This document shows positions 44,220 through 53,522 of a stretch of DNA of 64,000 bases, piece after piece. Both the position numbers and the translations under genes were made by a program. The stretch is from Catellatospora methionotrophica (GTDB lineage Bacteria; Actinomycetota; Actinomycetes; Mycobacteriales; Micromonosporaceae). Location of the stretch: assembly GCF_011297335.1 (NCBI RefSeq), contig NZ_JAAOTJ010000017.1, forward strand, positions 1 to 64,000. Direction: 5' to 3'. The first letter of the stretch is position 1, and every line of letters begins with the position of its first letter. The notes beneath the pieces were generated by a model. The model was not told where the DNA came from and did no database searches. It saw only the letters and a list, made by a program, of their open reading frames with translations.

Positions 44220-45422
44220 GGGCTTCCGGCCGGTCGGCAGGGGCCGGGCGAACCCGCCGCCGTGCTCACGCAGGTGCCCCCGCAGCGCCAGCGACGGCAG
44301 GATCGCCAGCGCCACGCGCAGCGACACCCCGGCGTCGATCGCGATCTGCTCCGCGTACGCCCCGCCGCGCCGTGGCACGGCGTCCACGAGCTGCCGCTCC
44401 ACCGGGTCGAGGGCGTCGAGCGGCCGGTCCGCGCCGCGGGGCACCGGGGCCAGCTCGCCGATGCCGCCGACCTCCTCCAGCACCTGTGCCACGGTGGTGA
44501 CCGGCCGTACCAGCTCGTGCGGTTCACGGCGTAGTTCCTCGTGGCAGCCGACGGACATCTCCGAGCTGATCGGGCCGGGCACCGCCATCGCGGCCCTGCG
44601 CAGCTGGCGGGCCCGGCGCAGGGTCTGCCGGGCCCCGCTGCGCGCCCCCGCCTCCACCAGCACCGTGCCCCGCGACAGCGCCGCGATGACCCGGTTACGG
44701 ACGAGGAAGCGCACCTTGAACGGTGCGGTCCCCGGTGGCCATTCGCTGATCAGCAGGCCCTCCTCGGCGATCTGGTCGAACAGGGCGGTGTTGCTCAGCG
44801 GATACGGCCGGTCGACGCCGCAGGCCAGCACCGCGACGGTCACACCGCCGGCGGCGAGCGCGGCCCGGTGCGCGAACGCGTCGATGCCGTACGCGCCGCC
44901 GGACACCACCGACCAGCCCTGGTCGGCCAGCCCGTAGCCCAGTTCGGTCGCCGCGTGCGCGCCGTAGCCGGTGTTGGCCCGCGCGCCGACCATGGCCACG
45001 GACCGCTCGACGGCGTCGTCGAGCCGGTGCGGGCCGCGCAGCCACAGACACTGCGGCGGGTACGTGTCCCGGTCGATCGTGTGCGGGCCGTCGACGCTGA
45101 TGTGCCGCAGATCGGCCAGCCGCGCGGGCCAATCGCCCGACTCGGGCGTCAGGATCCGTACGCCCAGCCGGTCCGAGCGCTCCCAGAGCTGGGCGGCGAA
45201 CGCCGCGGGCGTGCGCCCGTGCAGCCGCAGCGCCGCCGCCTCGGCCAGCGGCCCGCTCTCGTGACCCCGGACCAGCCGGTCCAGCGCCTCGACCGGCCCG
45301 TACGCGGTGACCAGTTCGTGCAGGCGGCGACCGCCCGGCTCGACCAGGCCGCCCAGCACGATGCGGGCGTCGCGGACCGCCTGGTCGTCGGCCGCGCCGG
45401 CGGGTTCGTCGAGGATGTTCAC
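44217..45422 (-). CDS. dprA: DNA processing protein DprA
   Basis: 401 residues from GTG at 45422, overlapping comM by four bases (GTGA). It loads RecA on incoming single-stranded DNA. The Rossmann-like core has VAMVGARANTGYG, SGGAYGIDAFAHRAAL, VLACGVDRPYP and VEAGARSGARQT. The C-terminal winged helix spans about residues 335-395 (DPVERQLVDAVPRRGGAYAE). Actinobacteria keep dprA and comM without known natural transformation; a recombination role is likely. Confidence 0.93.
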   Translation of the reverse strand: MNILDEPAGAADDQAVRDARIVLGGLVEPGGRRLHELVTAYGPVEALDRLVRGHESGPLAEAAALRLHGRTPAAFAAQLWERSDRLGVRILTPESGDWPARLADLRHISVDGPHTIDRDTYPPQCLWLRGPHRLDDAVERSVAMVGARANTGYGAHAATELGYGLADQGWSVVSGGAYGIDAFAHRAALAAGGVTVAVLACGVDRPYPLSNTALFDQIAEEGLLISEWPPGTAPFKVRFLVRNRVIAALSRGTVLVEAGARSGARQTLRRARQLRRAAMAVPGPISSEMSVGCHEELRREPHELVRPVTTVAQVLEEVGGIGELAPVPRGADRPLDALDPVERQLVDAVPRRGGAYAEQIAIDAGVSLRVALAILPSLALRGHLREHGGGFARPLPTGRKP

Positions 45423-46939
45423 AGGGTGCCTCCGTCGCGCAGGGTCAGGGCGATGTTGATCTCTTCTTTGCCGGGCCGGTCCAGGCCCGCCAGGTCGCTG
45501 AGGGTCCAGGCCATCCGCAGCACCCGGTCGTGCCCGCGGGCGGACATCGCCCCGGTGTCCAGCCGATGGCGCAGCTCGCCGGTGACGTCGTCGGGCAGCC
45601 GCCACCGGCGCTGGCGCAGCACGGTGCCGGGCACCTCGCCGTTGCAGCGCGCGCCCAGCCCGGCCCAGCGCGTGGCGGCGGTGTCCCGCGCCACCGCCAC
45701 CCGCTGTGCCACCACCTGCGACGACTCGCGCAGGGACGCGTCGGTGAACAGGTGCGCGGCCTTCAGCGGCAGCAGCGTCAGCCGGATGTCGATGCGGTCC
45801 AGCAGCGGCCCCGAGACGCGGCCCAGGTAGCGCCGCTTCACCTGCGGCGTGCACGCGCACGCGGCGTCACCCGACGGGCGGGCGCACGGGCAGGGGTTGG
45901 CCGCGAGCACCAGCTGCACCTGCGCCGGATACACCACGACGCCGCGCGAGCGGCCCAGCGTGACCACCCCGCCCTCCAGCGGCTGGCGCAGCGTGTCCAG
46001 CGCCTGCCTGCTGAACTCGGGCGCTTCGTCCAGGAACAGGACACCCCGATGTGCCAGTGACAGTGCGCCGGGACGGGCGAGCCCGCTGCCGCCGCCGACC
46101 AGTGAAGCCACCGAACTGGTGTGGTGGGGTGCCTGGTAGGGCGGCCTGCGCAGCAGGGGCTCGCCGGGGGCGAGCGTCCCGGCGATCGAGTGCAGGGCGG
46201 TGACCTCGAGCGACGCCTCGTCGTCGAGCTGCGGCAGCAGCGACGGCAGCCGCCGCGCGAGCATGGTCTTGCCCGCGCCGGGTGGGCCGAACAGCGCCAG
46301 GTGATGCCCGCCCGCGGCGGCCAGTTCCACGCCGAGCCGTCCCATCTCCTGGCCCGCGACGTCGGCCAGGTCCGGTTCCGCCCGGCCCGGCAAGGGTGCG
46401 GCGTCCGGTGGTTCGAGCAGCGTGCAGCTGCCGCGCAGGAAGCCGATCACCCGGCCCAGCGTGTCCGCCGCGAGCACCCGCATGCCGGGCACGAGCGCCG
46501 CCTCGGCGGCGTTGCGGATCGGCACGATCGCCTTCGCGACCCCGTGGCGGGCGGCGGCCGCCACCATCGGCAGCACCCCGCGCACCGGCCGCACCGAACC
46601 GTCGAGTCCCAGCTCACCGAGCACCAGGACGCCGTCGAGCCCGGCCAGCGGCAGGGTGCCGGTGCCGCCGAGGATCGACAACGCGATGGGAAGATCAAAT
46701 GATGATCCACGTTTGCGTAGGTCGGCCGGGTCCAGGTTGATCGAGATGCGCTGCTGCGGCCAGCGCTCGCCGGAGTTGGTGATCGCCGCGCGGACCCGCT
46801 CGCGTGCCTCGTTCAGGGCGGTGTCCGGCAGGCCGCTGAGGACCACCATCGGCAGACCCGGGGCGAGATCGGCCTCGACCCGCACGAGCTGCCCGGCCAC
46901 ACCTTCCAACGCGGCGCACAGCACCATCGCGTAGCTCAC
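45419..46939 (-). CDS. comM: ComM/YifB Mg-chelatase-like AAA+ ATPase
   Basis: 506 residues from GTG at 46939 (VSYAMVLCAALEGV, the family start). The N-terminal Lon-like fold is followed by Walker A GPPGAGKT, Walker B GVLFLDE and the Cys-rich AANPCPCARPSGD...CACTP insert. ComM is a hexameric branch-migration helicase that helps integrate DNA. The order yraN-comM-dprA is conserved in actinobacteria. Upstream bases 46980-47045 hold short imperfect repeats of CCCGCCCACTGCGCCCGC. Confidence 0.93.
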   Translation of the reverse strand: MSYAMVLCAALEGVAGQLVRVEADLAPGLPMVVLSGLPDTALNEARERVRAAITNSGERWPQQRISINLDPADLRKRGSSFDLPIALSILGGTGTLPLAGLDGVLVLGELGLDGSVRPVRGVLPMVAAAARHGVAKAIVPIRNAAEAALVPGMRVLAADTLGRVIGFLRGSCTLLEPPDAAPLPGRAEPDLADVAGQEMGRLGVELAAAGGHHLALFGPPGAGKTMLARRLPSLLPQLDDEASLEVTALHSIAGTLAPGEPLLRRPPYQAPHHTSSVASLVGGGSGLARPGALSLAHRGVLFLDEAPEFSRQALDTLRQPLEGGVVTLGRSRGVVVYPAQVQLVLAANPCPCARPSGDAACACTPQVKRRYLGRVSGPLLDRIDIRLTLLPLKAAHLFTDASLRESSQVVAQRVAVARDTAATRWAGLGARCNGEVPGTVLRQRRWRLPDDVTGELRHRLDTGAMSARGHDRVLRMAWTLSDLAGLDRPGKEEINIALTLRDGGTL

Positions 46940-47064
46940 CGCGAACCCCCGCCCCGCCGGGCTCCGCGGACCCCGCGCCCGCGAACCCGCCCACTGCGCC
47001 CGCAAACCCGCCCGCTGGCCCGCCCACTGCGCCCGCTCATCCGCCTGCCTGTCGTTCGCGCACG

Positions 47065-47424
47065 TCAGAACGCTCCGCGGATGTGGTCGACGACCGGGTC
47101 GGCCCCGTGCGGGGCGTACACGCTGACGACGTCGAAGCGGACCTCGCTGGGGCGTACGCCGCTGACGGCCAGCCACTGCGCGGCGAGCTGGCGTAGCCGC
47201 CGGATCTTGGCGCGGGCCACCGCCTCGGCGGGTGTGCCGTACGTCGCACCGCGCCGCGTCTTCACCTCGCAGAAGACCACCGCGTTCCCGTCGCGCGCCA
47301 CGATGTCGATCTCCCCGGCCGCGCCCCGCCAGTTCCGGTCGAGCAGCACCATGCCCGCGGCCAGTAGATGGGCCGCGGCCAGGCGTTCTCCCCAGGCGCC
47401 GAGGGCCTGTGTCACCTTCGTCAT
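47065..47424 (-). CDS. yraN: YraN family (UPF0102) endonuclease-like protein
   Basis: 119 residues from ATG at 47424. GAWGERLAAAHLLAAGM, GEIDIVARDG and VVFCEVKTRRG form the restriction-endonuclease-like fold with the E-IDIV-EVK catalytic signature. The cellular role is unknown; Mycobacterium and Streptomyces keep it before comM. No ribosome site is seen. Confidence 0.9.
   Translation of the reverse strand: MTKVTQALGAWGERLAAAHLLAAGMVLLDRNWRGAAGEIDIVARDGNAVVFCEVKTRRGATYGTPAEAVARAKIRRLRQLAAQWLAVSGVRPSEVRFDVVSVYAPHGADPVVDHIRGAF
47072..47077. other. Window note: no tRNA or rRNA genes
   Basis: No cloverleaf with an intact T-loop GTTCNANNC and acceptor stem was recognised in the intergenic spaces of this window by eye. 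This entry records that absence; it is not a genetic element. Confidence 0.2.
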
Positions 47425-47571
47425 GGGTGCTGAGCGAACACGGGGACGGCCCGGATCGCCACGGTCGCCGGGTTGTCCGCTGTGGACGGTGTACCGCTTG
47501 TGGATATGCGCCTGATCATGTGGTTGATCTGTTAGGGCGGCCGGCTGTTGGCGTGAAGGTGAAATCTGCTC

Positions 47572-47577
47572 TACGGT
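47572..47577 (+). promoter_or_regulatory. -10 box (TACGGT) for the DFAPRG-repeat protein gene
   Basis: TACGGT is followed by eight bases and the GTG at 47586. Confidence 0.45.
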
Positions 47578-47585
47578 TTGCGGCC

Positions 47586-48476
47586 GTGGACGGACATGAC
47601 GACTTCGCCGACTGGCCGAGCCCCTTTCGCGAGCAGCGCGGCGGCCGGGACGACCGGCGCGCACCGGACCAGTACGCATACGACTTCGACGGGGAATCCC
47701 GGGTGCCCGCGCCCCGCTCCGGGGACAGCCGTTACGCCTCGCTGGCCGACCTGAGCAGCGGCTCCGGCAGCGGCCGCGACGATCGTGACTGGGACCGTGG
47801 CGGTGACCGCTACCAGGCTCCGGCCGACCCGGACTTCGCCCCGCGCGGCCAGCGTTCGGGCCAGGCGCTGCCGCCGGTGGACCAGGACTTCGCTCCGCGC
47901 GGATCGCGCTCGGGCGCGCCCCTGCCGCCCGCGGATCCGGACTTCGCGCCGCGCGGCCCGCGTCCCGGTGAGCCGGATCCGGACTTCGCGCCGCGCGGGC
48001 AGCGCCCGGCCGACCCGATGCCGGACATCGACTTCGCCCCGCGCAGCCCGCGCGAGCGCGGTCCGGTGTCACCGCCCGCCCTCATGGGCCCGCCCATGGG
48101 CAACCCCGACCCGATCCAGCAGCCGACGTCGACCGTGGACTCGGCCGCGGTGCGCCGCTCGGTGGCCGAGTCGGACGGGATCTACCGCAGCAAGCGACCC
48201 GCGCTGCTGGTGGCGTTCTGGGCGCTGGCCGGCTTCGGCGAGCTGATGATGCTGAAGTCGCTGCTGGCGGGCGTGCTCAAGACCGACGCGGAGCTCGTGC
48301 TGGGACCGCTGCTGGCGATGACGGCGTTCCCGTTCCTCGCCCTCGGCCTGTACGCCCTGACCACGGGCGCGGCCACGGCGGTGCAGTTCCAGGGCCCCCG
48401 GGTCTGGCTGCGCACGCCGCTGGCCTACCTGCTGGTGGGCGCGGTGCTGATGCTGGCGGCGGCCACCGCGGCCTGA
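47586..48476 (+). CDS. Membrane protein with DFAPRG tandem repeats
   Basis: 296 residues from GTG at 47586; a GTG at 47553 is an alternative. The N-terminal half is hydrophilic and disordered-looking. From about residue 80 it carries five spaced copies of DFAPR(G/S) in a 15-20-residue unit rich in Pro, Arg and Gly. The C-terminal third has three to four membrane helices (from about residue 203). The repeats face the cytoplasm if the usual positive-inside rule holds. No family recognised. It is divergent from yraN. Confidence 0.75.
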   Translation: MDGHDDFADWPSPFREQRGGRDDRRAPDQYAYDFDGESRVPAPRSGDSRYASLADLSSGSGSGRDDRDWDRGGDRYQAPADPDFAPRGQRSGQALPPVDQDFAPRGSRSGAPLPPADPDFAPRGPRPGEPDPDFAPRGQRPADPMPDIDFAPRSPRERGPVSPPALMGPPMGNPDPIQQPTSTVDSAAVRRSVAESDGIYRSKRPALLVAFWALAGFGELMMLKSLLAGVLKTDAELVLGPLLAMTAFPFLALGLYALTTGAATAVQFQGPRVWLRTPLAYLLVGAVLMLAAATAA

Positions 48477-48529
48477 CGCCGCCGACCGCGTTCGCGGTGT
48501 CCCGGGCGAGGGTGATCCGGGGCACCGCG

Positions 48530-48535
48530 TACACT
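48530..48535 (+). promoter_or_regulatory. Candidate -10 box for rpsB
   Basis: TACACT lies about 200 bases before rpsB at the start of the structured leader. No good -35 box is seen. Confidence 0.4.
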
Positions 48536-48544
48536 GGGTTATCG

Positions 48545-48712
48545 CGACCACTTCACGTGGTCGACTTCGCGCGCCCTCCCGCCTTAGACAGGCAGGGCGG
48601 CGGCCTCCCTGGTCCCCGTTAGCGGGGTTCCACCATGGCCGACGACCGGGCGCCAGGCGGCAGCCACCGGCTGCCGGTTCAACCAGGGAGAGCACGGGCC
48701 CCTGGCCCGTGC
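48545..48712 (+). promoter_or_regulatory. Structured 5' leader of rpsB
   Basis: Five stems can be drawn. CGACCAC/GTGGTCG is at 48545-48563. An outer stem CTCCCTGGT (48605-48613) pairs with ACCAGGGAG (48682-48690). Inside it are CCCCG/CGGGG (48614-48627) and CGGCAGCC/GGCTGCCG (48658-48676). A final hairpin GCACGGGCC/GGCCCGTGC (48692-48712) ends 19 bases before the start codon. This nested arrangement suggests a regulatory leader, perhaps bound by S2 itself as in other bacteria. Confidence 0.6.
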
Positions 48713-48731
48713 CGAGAAGATTGGCCTGCAC

Positions 48732-49613
48732 ATGGCTGTAGTCAGCATGCGTCAGCTGCTCGAGAGCGGCGTTCACTTCGGGCACCAGACCCGTCGCTGG
48801 AACCCGAAGATGAAGCGCTTCATCTTCACCGAGCGCAACGGCATCTACATCATCGACCTGCGCCAGACCCTCGACTACATCGAGAAGGCGTACGCGTTCG
48901 TCCGCACCACCGTCGCCGAGGGCGGCACCGTGCTGTTCGTCGGCACGAAGAAGCAGGCCCAGGAGGCCGTCGCCGAGCAGGCCGCGCGCGTGGGCATGCC
49001 CTACGTCAACCACCGCTGGCTGGGCGGCATGCTCACCAACTTCCAGACGGTGTACAAGCGCCTGCAGCGGATGAAGGAGCTGGAGTCGATCGACCTGACC
49101 GGCACCGCCGCTGGGTACACCAAGAAGGAGACCCTGCAGCTGTCGCGGGAGAAGACCAAGCTCACCAAGACCCTCGGTGGTCTGCGGGACATGACCAAGC
49201 TCCCGTCCGCGGTCTGGATCGTGGACACCAAGAAGGAGCACATCGCCGTCGACGAGGCCCGCAAGCTGGGCATCCCGGTGATCGCGATCCTGGACACGAA
49301 CTGCGACCCGGACGAGGTCGACTTCCCGATCCCGGGCAACGACGACGCGATCCGCTCGGCCGAGCTGCTGACCAAGGTCATCGCGACCGCGGTCGCCGAC
49401 GGCCTGATCGCCCGCTCGGGCAAGGCCGCTCGCGGCGGCGACGTCAAGCCGGAGCCCGGCACCGTCGCGGCCGACGAGCCGATGGCCGAGTGGGAGCAGG
49501 AGCTGCTGGCCGGAGACAAGCCGGCCGCTGCCGAGGCCCCCGTGGCCGAGGCTCCCGCGGCTGAGGCCGCGCCGGCCGATGAGGCCGCTCCCGCCGCGAC
49601 CGCCGCTGAGTGA
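48732..49613 (+). CDS. rpsB: 30S ribosomal protein uS2
   Basis: 293 residues. [20 protein letters not shown] is the standard N-terminus, and [18 protein letters not shown] and [19 protein letters not shown] are conserved. The last 40 residues are an Ala/Glu/Pro tail. The ATG has only a weak GAGAAG ribosome site, and the long leader suggests control. tsf follows after a hairpin. Confidence 0.96.
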   Translation: MAVVSMRQLLESGVHFGHQTRRWNPKMKRFIFTERNGIYIIDLRQTLDYIEKAYAFVRTTVAEGGTVLFVGTKKQAQEAVAEQAARVGMPYVNHRWLGGMLTNFQTVYKRLQRMKELESIDLTGTAAGYTKKETLQLSREKTKLTKTLGGLRDMTKLPSAVWIVDTKKEHIAVDEARKLGIPVIAILDTNCDPDEVDFPIPGNDDAIRSAELLTKVIATAVADGLIARSGKAARGGDVKPEPGTVAADEPMAEWEQELLAGDKPAAAEAPVAEAPAAEAAPADEAAPAATAAE

Positions 49614-49620
49614 CCCGCTG

Positions 49621-49655
49621 TCACACGGTGCGGATCTTCGATCTGCACCGTGTGA
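49621..49655 (+). terminator. Hairpin between rpsB and tsf
   Basis: Arms TCACACGGTGC and GCACCGTGTGA (11 bp, perfect) with an inner GATC/GATC pairing. No T run follows, so it may be a partial terminator or a processing site that adjusts the rpsB to tsf ratio. Confidence 0.65.
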
Positions 49656-49691
49656 TACGACTTGCGAAGTCTTCTACCAAAGAGGGAACTG

Positions 49692-50519
49692 ATGTCCACT
49701 ATTTCCGCTGCAGACGTCAAGCGGCTCCGTGAGCTGACCGGCTCCGGCATGATGGACTGCAAGAAGGCGCTCGAGGAGTCCGAGGGCGACTTCGACAAGG
49801 CTGTGGAGATCCTGCGCGTCAAGGGCGCCAAGGATGTCGGCAAGCGCGCCGGTCGGTCCACCGCCAACGGCCTGGTCGCCCACAAGGGCACCGCGCTGCT
49901 GGAGCTCAACTGCGAGACGGACTTCGTCGCCAAGAACGACGCGTTCATCGCGCTGGCCGAGCAGCTCGTCGCCCACGTCGCCGAGACCAAGCCGGCCGAC
50001 GTGGAGGCGCTGCTCGCCTCGAAGATCGGTGACGGCACCGTCGCCGACCTGATGCAGGACCAGTCCGCCAAGATCGGCGAGAAGCTGGTCATCGGCCGCT
50101 TCGCGGTGCTGGAGGGCGCGGTCGCGGTCTACATGCACCGCAAGAGCGCCGACCTGCCCCCGCAGGTGGGTGTCGCGGTCCAGTTCAGCGGCAAGACCGA
50201 CGAGGCCGGTGCGGACGACGCCCGCTCGGTCGCGATGCAGATCGCGGCCATGCGCCCGAAGTTCGTCACCCGTGACGAGGTGCCGGCCGAGGTCGTCGAG
50301 TCCGAGCGCCGCATCGCCGAGCAGACCGCTCGCGAGGAGGGCAAGCCCGAGGCCGCCCTGCCGAAGATCATCGAGGGTCGGGTGAACTCGTTCTTCAAGG
50401 ACTTCGTCCTGATCGAGCAGCCGTCGGTCACCGACCAGAAGAAGACGGTGAAGCAGGTGCTGGCCGAGGCCGGTATCGAGGTCACCCGCTTCGCGCGGTT
50501 CGAGGTCGGCCAGGCCTGA
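49692..50519 (+). CDS. tsf: Elongation factor Ts
   Basis: 275 residues from ATG at 49692 with AGAGGGA upstream. It recharges EF-Tu with GTP. The signature [19 protein letters not shown] and the core TDF(V)AKNDAF are present. It is closed by a terminator before pyrH. Confidence 0.96.
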   Translation: MSTISAADVKRLRELTGSGMMDCKKALEESEGDFDKAVEILRVKGAKDVGKRAGRSTANGLVAHKGTALLELNCETDFVAKNDAFIALAEQLVAHVAETKPADVEALLASKIGDGTVADLMQDQSAKIGEKLVIGRFAVLEGAVAVYMHRKSADLPPQVGVAVQFSGKTDEAGADDARSVAMQIAAMRPKFVTRDEVPAEVVESERRIAEQTAREEGKPEAALPKIIEGRVNSFFKDFVLIEQPSVTDQKKTVKQVLAEAGIEVTRFARFEVGQA

Positions 50520-50544
50520 GCCGCCCCGAGCGGAACGCACTAAG

Positions 50545-50580
50545 AAGGGAGGTCGCGGTGGCAGCCACGGCCTCCCTTTT
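50545..50580 (+). terminator. Terminator after tsf
   Basis: AAGGGAGG pairs with CCTCCCTT, with an inner GTGGC/GCCAC stem, and ends in TTTT. Confidence 0.85.
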
Positions 50581-50625
50581 CCATACCGTCGTCGGGGTCG
50601 CCGACGGTGAGACGAAAGGTCGCTG

Positions 50626-51345
50626 ATGTCCGGACACCAGTTCAACCGGGTCGTGCTGAAGCTCTCCGGCGAGGTCTTCGGCGGTGGTGAGGTCGGCGTC
50701 GATCCGGACGTCGTGGCCGGGGTCGCCCGCCAGATCGCCACCGTGGTGCGCCGCGGCGTGCAGGTCGCCGTGGTCGTCGGCGGGGGCAACTTCTTCCGCG
50801 GCGCCGAACTGCAGAAGCGGGGCATGGACCGGGCCCGCGCCGACTACATGGGCATGCTGGGCACCGTGATGAACTGCCTGGCGCTGCAGGACTTCCTGGA
50901 GAAGGAGGGCATCGAGACGCGGGTGCAGACCGCGATCACGATGGCCCAGGTCGCGGAGCAGTACATCCCGCTGCGCGCCATCCGGCACCTGGAGAAAGGC
51001 CGCGTGGTCATCTTCGGCGGCGGCGCGGGTATGCCGTACTTCACCACCGACACCGTCTCGGCGCAGCGCGCGCTGGAGATCCACGCCGACGTGGTGCTGA
51101 TGAGCAAGAACGGGGTGGACGCGGTGTACACCGCCGACCCGCGCACCAACCCCGACGCGGTGCGGATCGACCAGATCACGTTCAACGAGGTGTTGCGGCA
51201 GAACATCCGGGTGGCCGACGCCGCCGCGTTCAGCCTCTGCGCCGACAACGGCCTGCCGATGCTCGTGTTCGGCGCCGAGGGCGACGACACCATCGTCCGC
51301 GCCGTCAGCGGCGACAAGATCGGCACCCTGATCACCGCCTCCTGA
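50626..51345 (+). CDS. pyrH: Uridylate kinase
   Basis: 239 residues. It phosphorylates UMP to UDP as a hexamer of the amino-acid-kinase fold. [35 protein letters not shown] and the acceptor [16 protein letters not shown] are present. AAGG precedes the ATG. It lies in the conserved rpsB-tsf-pyrH-frr run, here broken by a 444-base gap before frr containing a 63-bp element. Confidence 0.96.
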   Translation: MSGHQFNRVVLKLSGEVFGGGEVGVDPDVVAGVARQIATVVRRGVQVAVVVGGGNFFRGAELQKRGMDRARADYMGMLGTVMNCLALQDFLEKEGIETRVQTAITMAQVAEQYIPLRAIRHLEKGRVVIFGGGAGMPYFTTDTVSAQRALEIHADVVLMSKNGVDAVYTADPRTNPDAVRIDQITFNEVLRQNIRVADAAAFSLCADNGLPMLVFGAEGDDTIVRAVSGDKIGTLITAS

Positions 51346-51408
51346 CCCACCCCACCCACCCCCGCCCCCCCGACCCCCGCCCGGCCTCCGGCCGCCCCGG
51401 CCCAGTGC

Positions 51409-51471
51409 CGCAACTCTTAAAGAGTCGCGGCATCAGCCCTGCCCGGTAGGCGCGACTCTTTAAGAGTTGCG
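51409..51471. repeat. 63-bp dispersed inverted element, copy 3
   Basis: Perfect 21-bp arms (51409-51429 and 51451-51471) and a 21-bp spacer with its own sequence. C-rich to the left (51346-51400), strongly G-rich to the right (51472-51552). It splits pyrH from frr. Confidence 0.92.
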
Positions 51472-51472
51472 A

Positions 51473-51789
51473 CGGGCGGTCGGGGTGGTGGGGGAGGGGT
51501 GGGCTTGTGGGAGGGGTGGGGTGGACGCCTCGCGCGGGGGCGGAGGTGGCGGGCGGTACCCTATGGCCGCGTGACGGACGGGTTCTGGGCGTGGACGGGT
51601 GCGCGGGTGCGGACACGTTCACGCGGTCTCGGACGTGATGCGGGCATCATGCCGCCGTCAGGCGCATGATCGAAGACAGAGCACAGCACGGAGTCAGTGC
51701 CCGGCGACCAGGTCGCCGCGGAACGGGGCCCACAGGCTGCCGCGCCGCCACCGGTCGGACGCGGCACACGATCAGAGACGGAGAAGCCC
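51473..51789. other. Intergenic region upstream of frr
   Basis: No convincing gene. The first 80 bases are G-runs on the plus strand and could form G-quadruplexes. TACCCT at 51557-51562 is a possible -10 box for frr, which would give a leader of about 220 bases. Confidence 0.4.
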
Positions 51790-52347
51790 GTGATCGACGA
51801 CACCCTCCTCGAGGCCGAGGAGAAGATGGACCGGGCGGTCGAGCACGCGAAGGAGGAGTTCGCGGCGATCCGCACCGGCCGGGCCAACGCGGCGATGTTC
51901 TCCCGGATCGTGATCGACTACTACGGCACGCCCACCCCGCTGCCGCAGATGGCGTCGATCGGCGTGCCCGAGCCGCGCATGGTGATCATCAAGCCGTACG
52001 ACGCGTCCCAGCTGGGCGCCATGGAGCGCGCGATCCGTGACTCGGACCTGGGGGTCAACCCCGGCAACGAGGGCACCCAGCTGCGCATCCTCGTGCCGCC
52101 GATGACCGAGGAGCGCCGCCGCGACATGACCAAGGTCGCCCGCGGCAAGGGCGAGGACGCCAAGGTCGCCATCCGCAACGTGCGCCGCAAGGGCAAGGAA
52201 GAACTCGACCGCATCGTCAAGGACGGCGAGGCGGGCGAGGACGACGGGCGCCGGGCGGAGAAGGAGCTCGACGACCTGACCGCCAGGTACACGGCGCAGA
52301 TCGACGAGCTCATCAAGCACAAGGAAGTCGAGCTGCTCGAAGTCTGA
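51790..52347 (+). CDS. frr: Ribosome recycling factor
   Basis: 185 residues from GTG at 51790 with GGAGAAG upstream. With EF-G it splits post-termination ribosomes. [19 protein letters not shown] and [14 protein letters not shown] are diagnostic; the three-helix bundle is complete. Its stop overlaps the cdsA start (TGATG). Confidence 0.96.
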   Translation: MIDDTLLEAEEKMDRAVEHAKEEFAAIRTGRANAAMFSRIVIDYYGTPTPLPQMASIGVPEPRMVIIKPYDASQLGAMERAIRDSDLGVNPGNEGTQLRILVPPMTEERRRDMTKVARGKGEDAKVAIRNVRRKGKEELDRIVKDGEAGEDDGRRAEKELDDLTARYTAQIDELIKHKEVELLEV

Positions 52348-53414
52348 TGAGCGAGCCATACGACACGGACCCTCGCCGGTCCGGCGCTTCCCGGGCGCGG
52401 CAGCCCTACGATGCCGCGCCCGACGCGTATACCGACCCCTCCGACCTTCCCGCCGACGAGCCGCGGGGTGGCCGCCGCCGCCGTGAGGACGCGGACCGCG
52501 CCACCGCCGGCGACGACACCGGTCACGGCGACTCCGGTCACGGTGACTCGGGCAGCGGCGACTCCGCCGCGACCGGCGAGCGGGCCGAGCCGCCCAAGGA
52601 CTACGGCCGGGCCGGGCGCAACGTGCCCGTCTCGATCCTGGTCGCGGTCGGGCTGCTGCTGGTCATCCTGACGCCGCTGTTCTTCTTCAAGCCGCTGTTC
52701 CTGGTCATCCTGGTGGCCGCCGCGGGCCTGGGCATCTGGGAGATGACCCGTGCCCTGCGCACCTCCGGCGCACGGCCGCCGCTGATCCCGCTGCTCGGCG
52801 GTGGCGTGGCGATGATCTGCCTGGCCTGGTTCTCCGGCGTCGACGCGCTCAGCATCGGCCTGCTGATCACCGTGCTGGCCACGATGGTGTGGCGGATGGG
52901 CGACGGCCCGGCCGGTTACCAGCGGGACATGGGCGCGGCCGCGCTGATCATGGTGTACGTCCCGTTCCTGCTCGGTTTCGCCGCTCCGCTGACCACGCCG
53001 GAGGACGGCAAGTGGCGGATCCTGGCGACGCTGGCCGCGGTCGTGCTCTCCGACACCGGCGGGTTCGTGTCGGGCGTGCTGTTCGGCAAGCACCCGATGG
53101 CCCCGACGATCAGCCCGAAGAAGTCCTGGGAGGGCTTCGCCGGCTCGATCGTCGCCACCGGCGTGGGCAGCGCGGCGATCCTGTGGGCGCTACTGGACGT
53201 CGCACCGTGGAAGGGCGTGCTGTTCGGCATGGTGGTCTCGGTCGCGGCGGTGCTCGGCGACCTGGCCGAGTCGCTGCTGAAGCGGGACCTCGGCATCAAG
53301 GACATGAGCAACATCCTGCCCGGTCACGGCGGCATCATGGATCGGCTCGACTCCATCGTGTTCGCCGTGCCGACGGCGTACCTGTTGCTGTCCGTGCTCG
53401 CCCCACCGGCGTGA
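52347..53414 (+). CDS. cdsA: Phosphatidate cytidylyltransferase
   Basis: 355 residues. It makes CDP-diacylglycerol from phosphatidate and CTP. A hydrophilic N-terminal extension of about 90 residues carries the repeat GHGDSGHGDSGSGDS and is unusual in length. About eight membrane helices follow. The C-terminal family signature SLLKRDLGIKDMSNILPGHG-GIMDR is exact. Translation is coupled to frr. Confidence 0.94.
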   Translation: MSEPYDTDPRRSGASRARQPYDAAPDAYTDPSDLPADEPRGGRRRREDADRATAGDDTGHGDSGHGDSGSGDSAATGERAEPPKDYGRAGRNVPVSILVAVGLLLVILTPLFFFKPLFLVILVAAAGLGIWEMTRALRTSGARPPLIPLLGGGVAMICLAWFSGVDALSIGLLITVLATMVWRMGDGPAGYQRDMGAAALIMVYVPFLLGFAAPLTTPEDGKWRILATLAAVVLSDTGGFVSGVLFGKHPMAPTISPKKSWEGFAGSIVATGVGSAAILWALLDVAPWKGVLFGMVVSVAAVLGDLAESLLKRDLGIKDMSNILPGHGGIMDRLDSIVFAVPTAYLLLSVLAPPA

Positions 53415-53522
53415 GGTGAGACACAGCGGGCGGCGCAGGCAGGCGTGGCAAGACCCCGAGCAGCACTGTTGGCACCATCGAGGGCTATCGCCCTCGTGCG
53501 GACGTGGGACACTGGATCAGTC

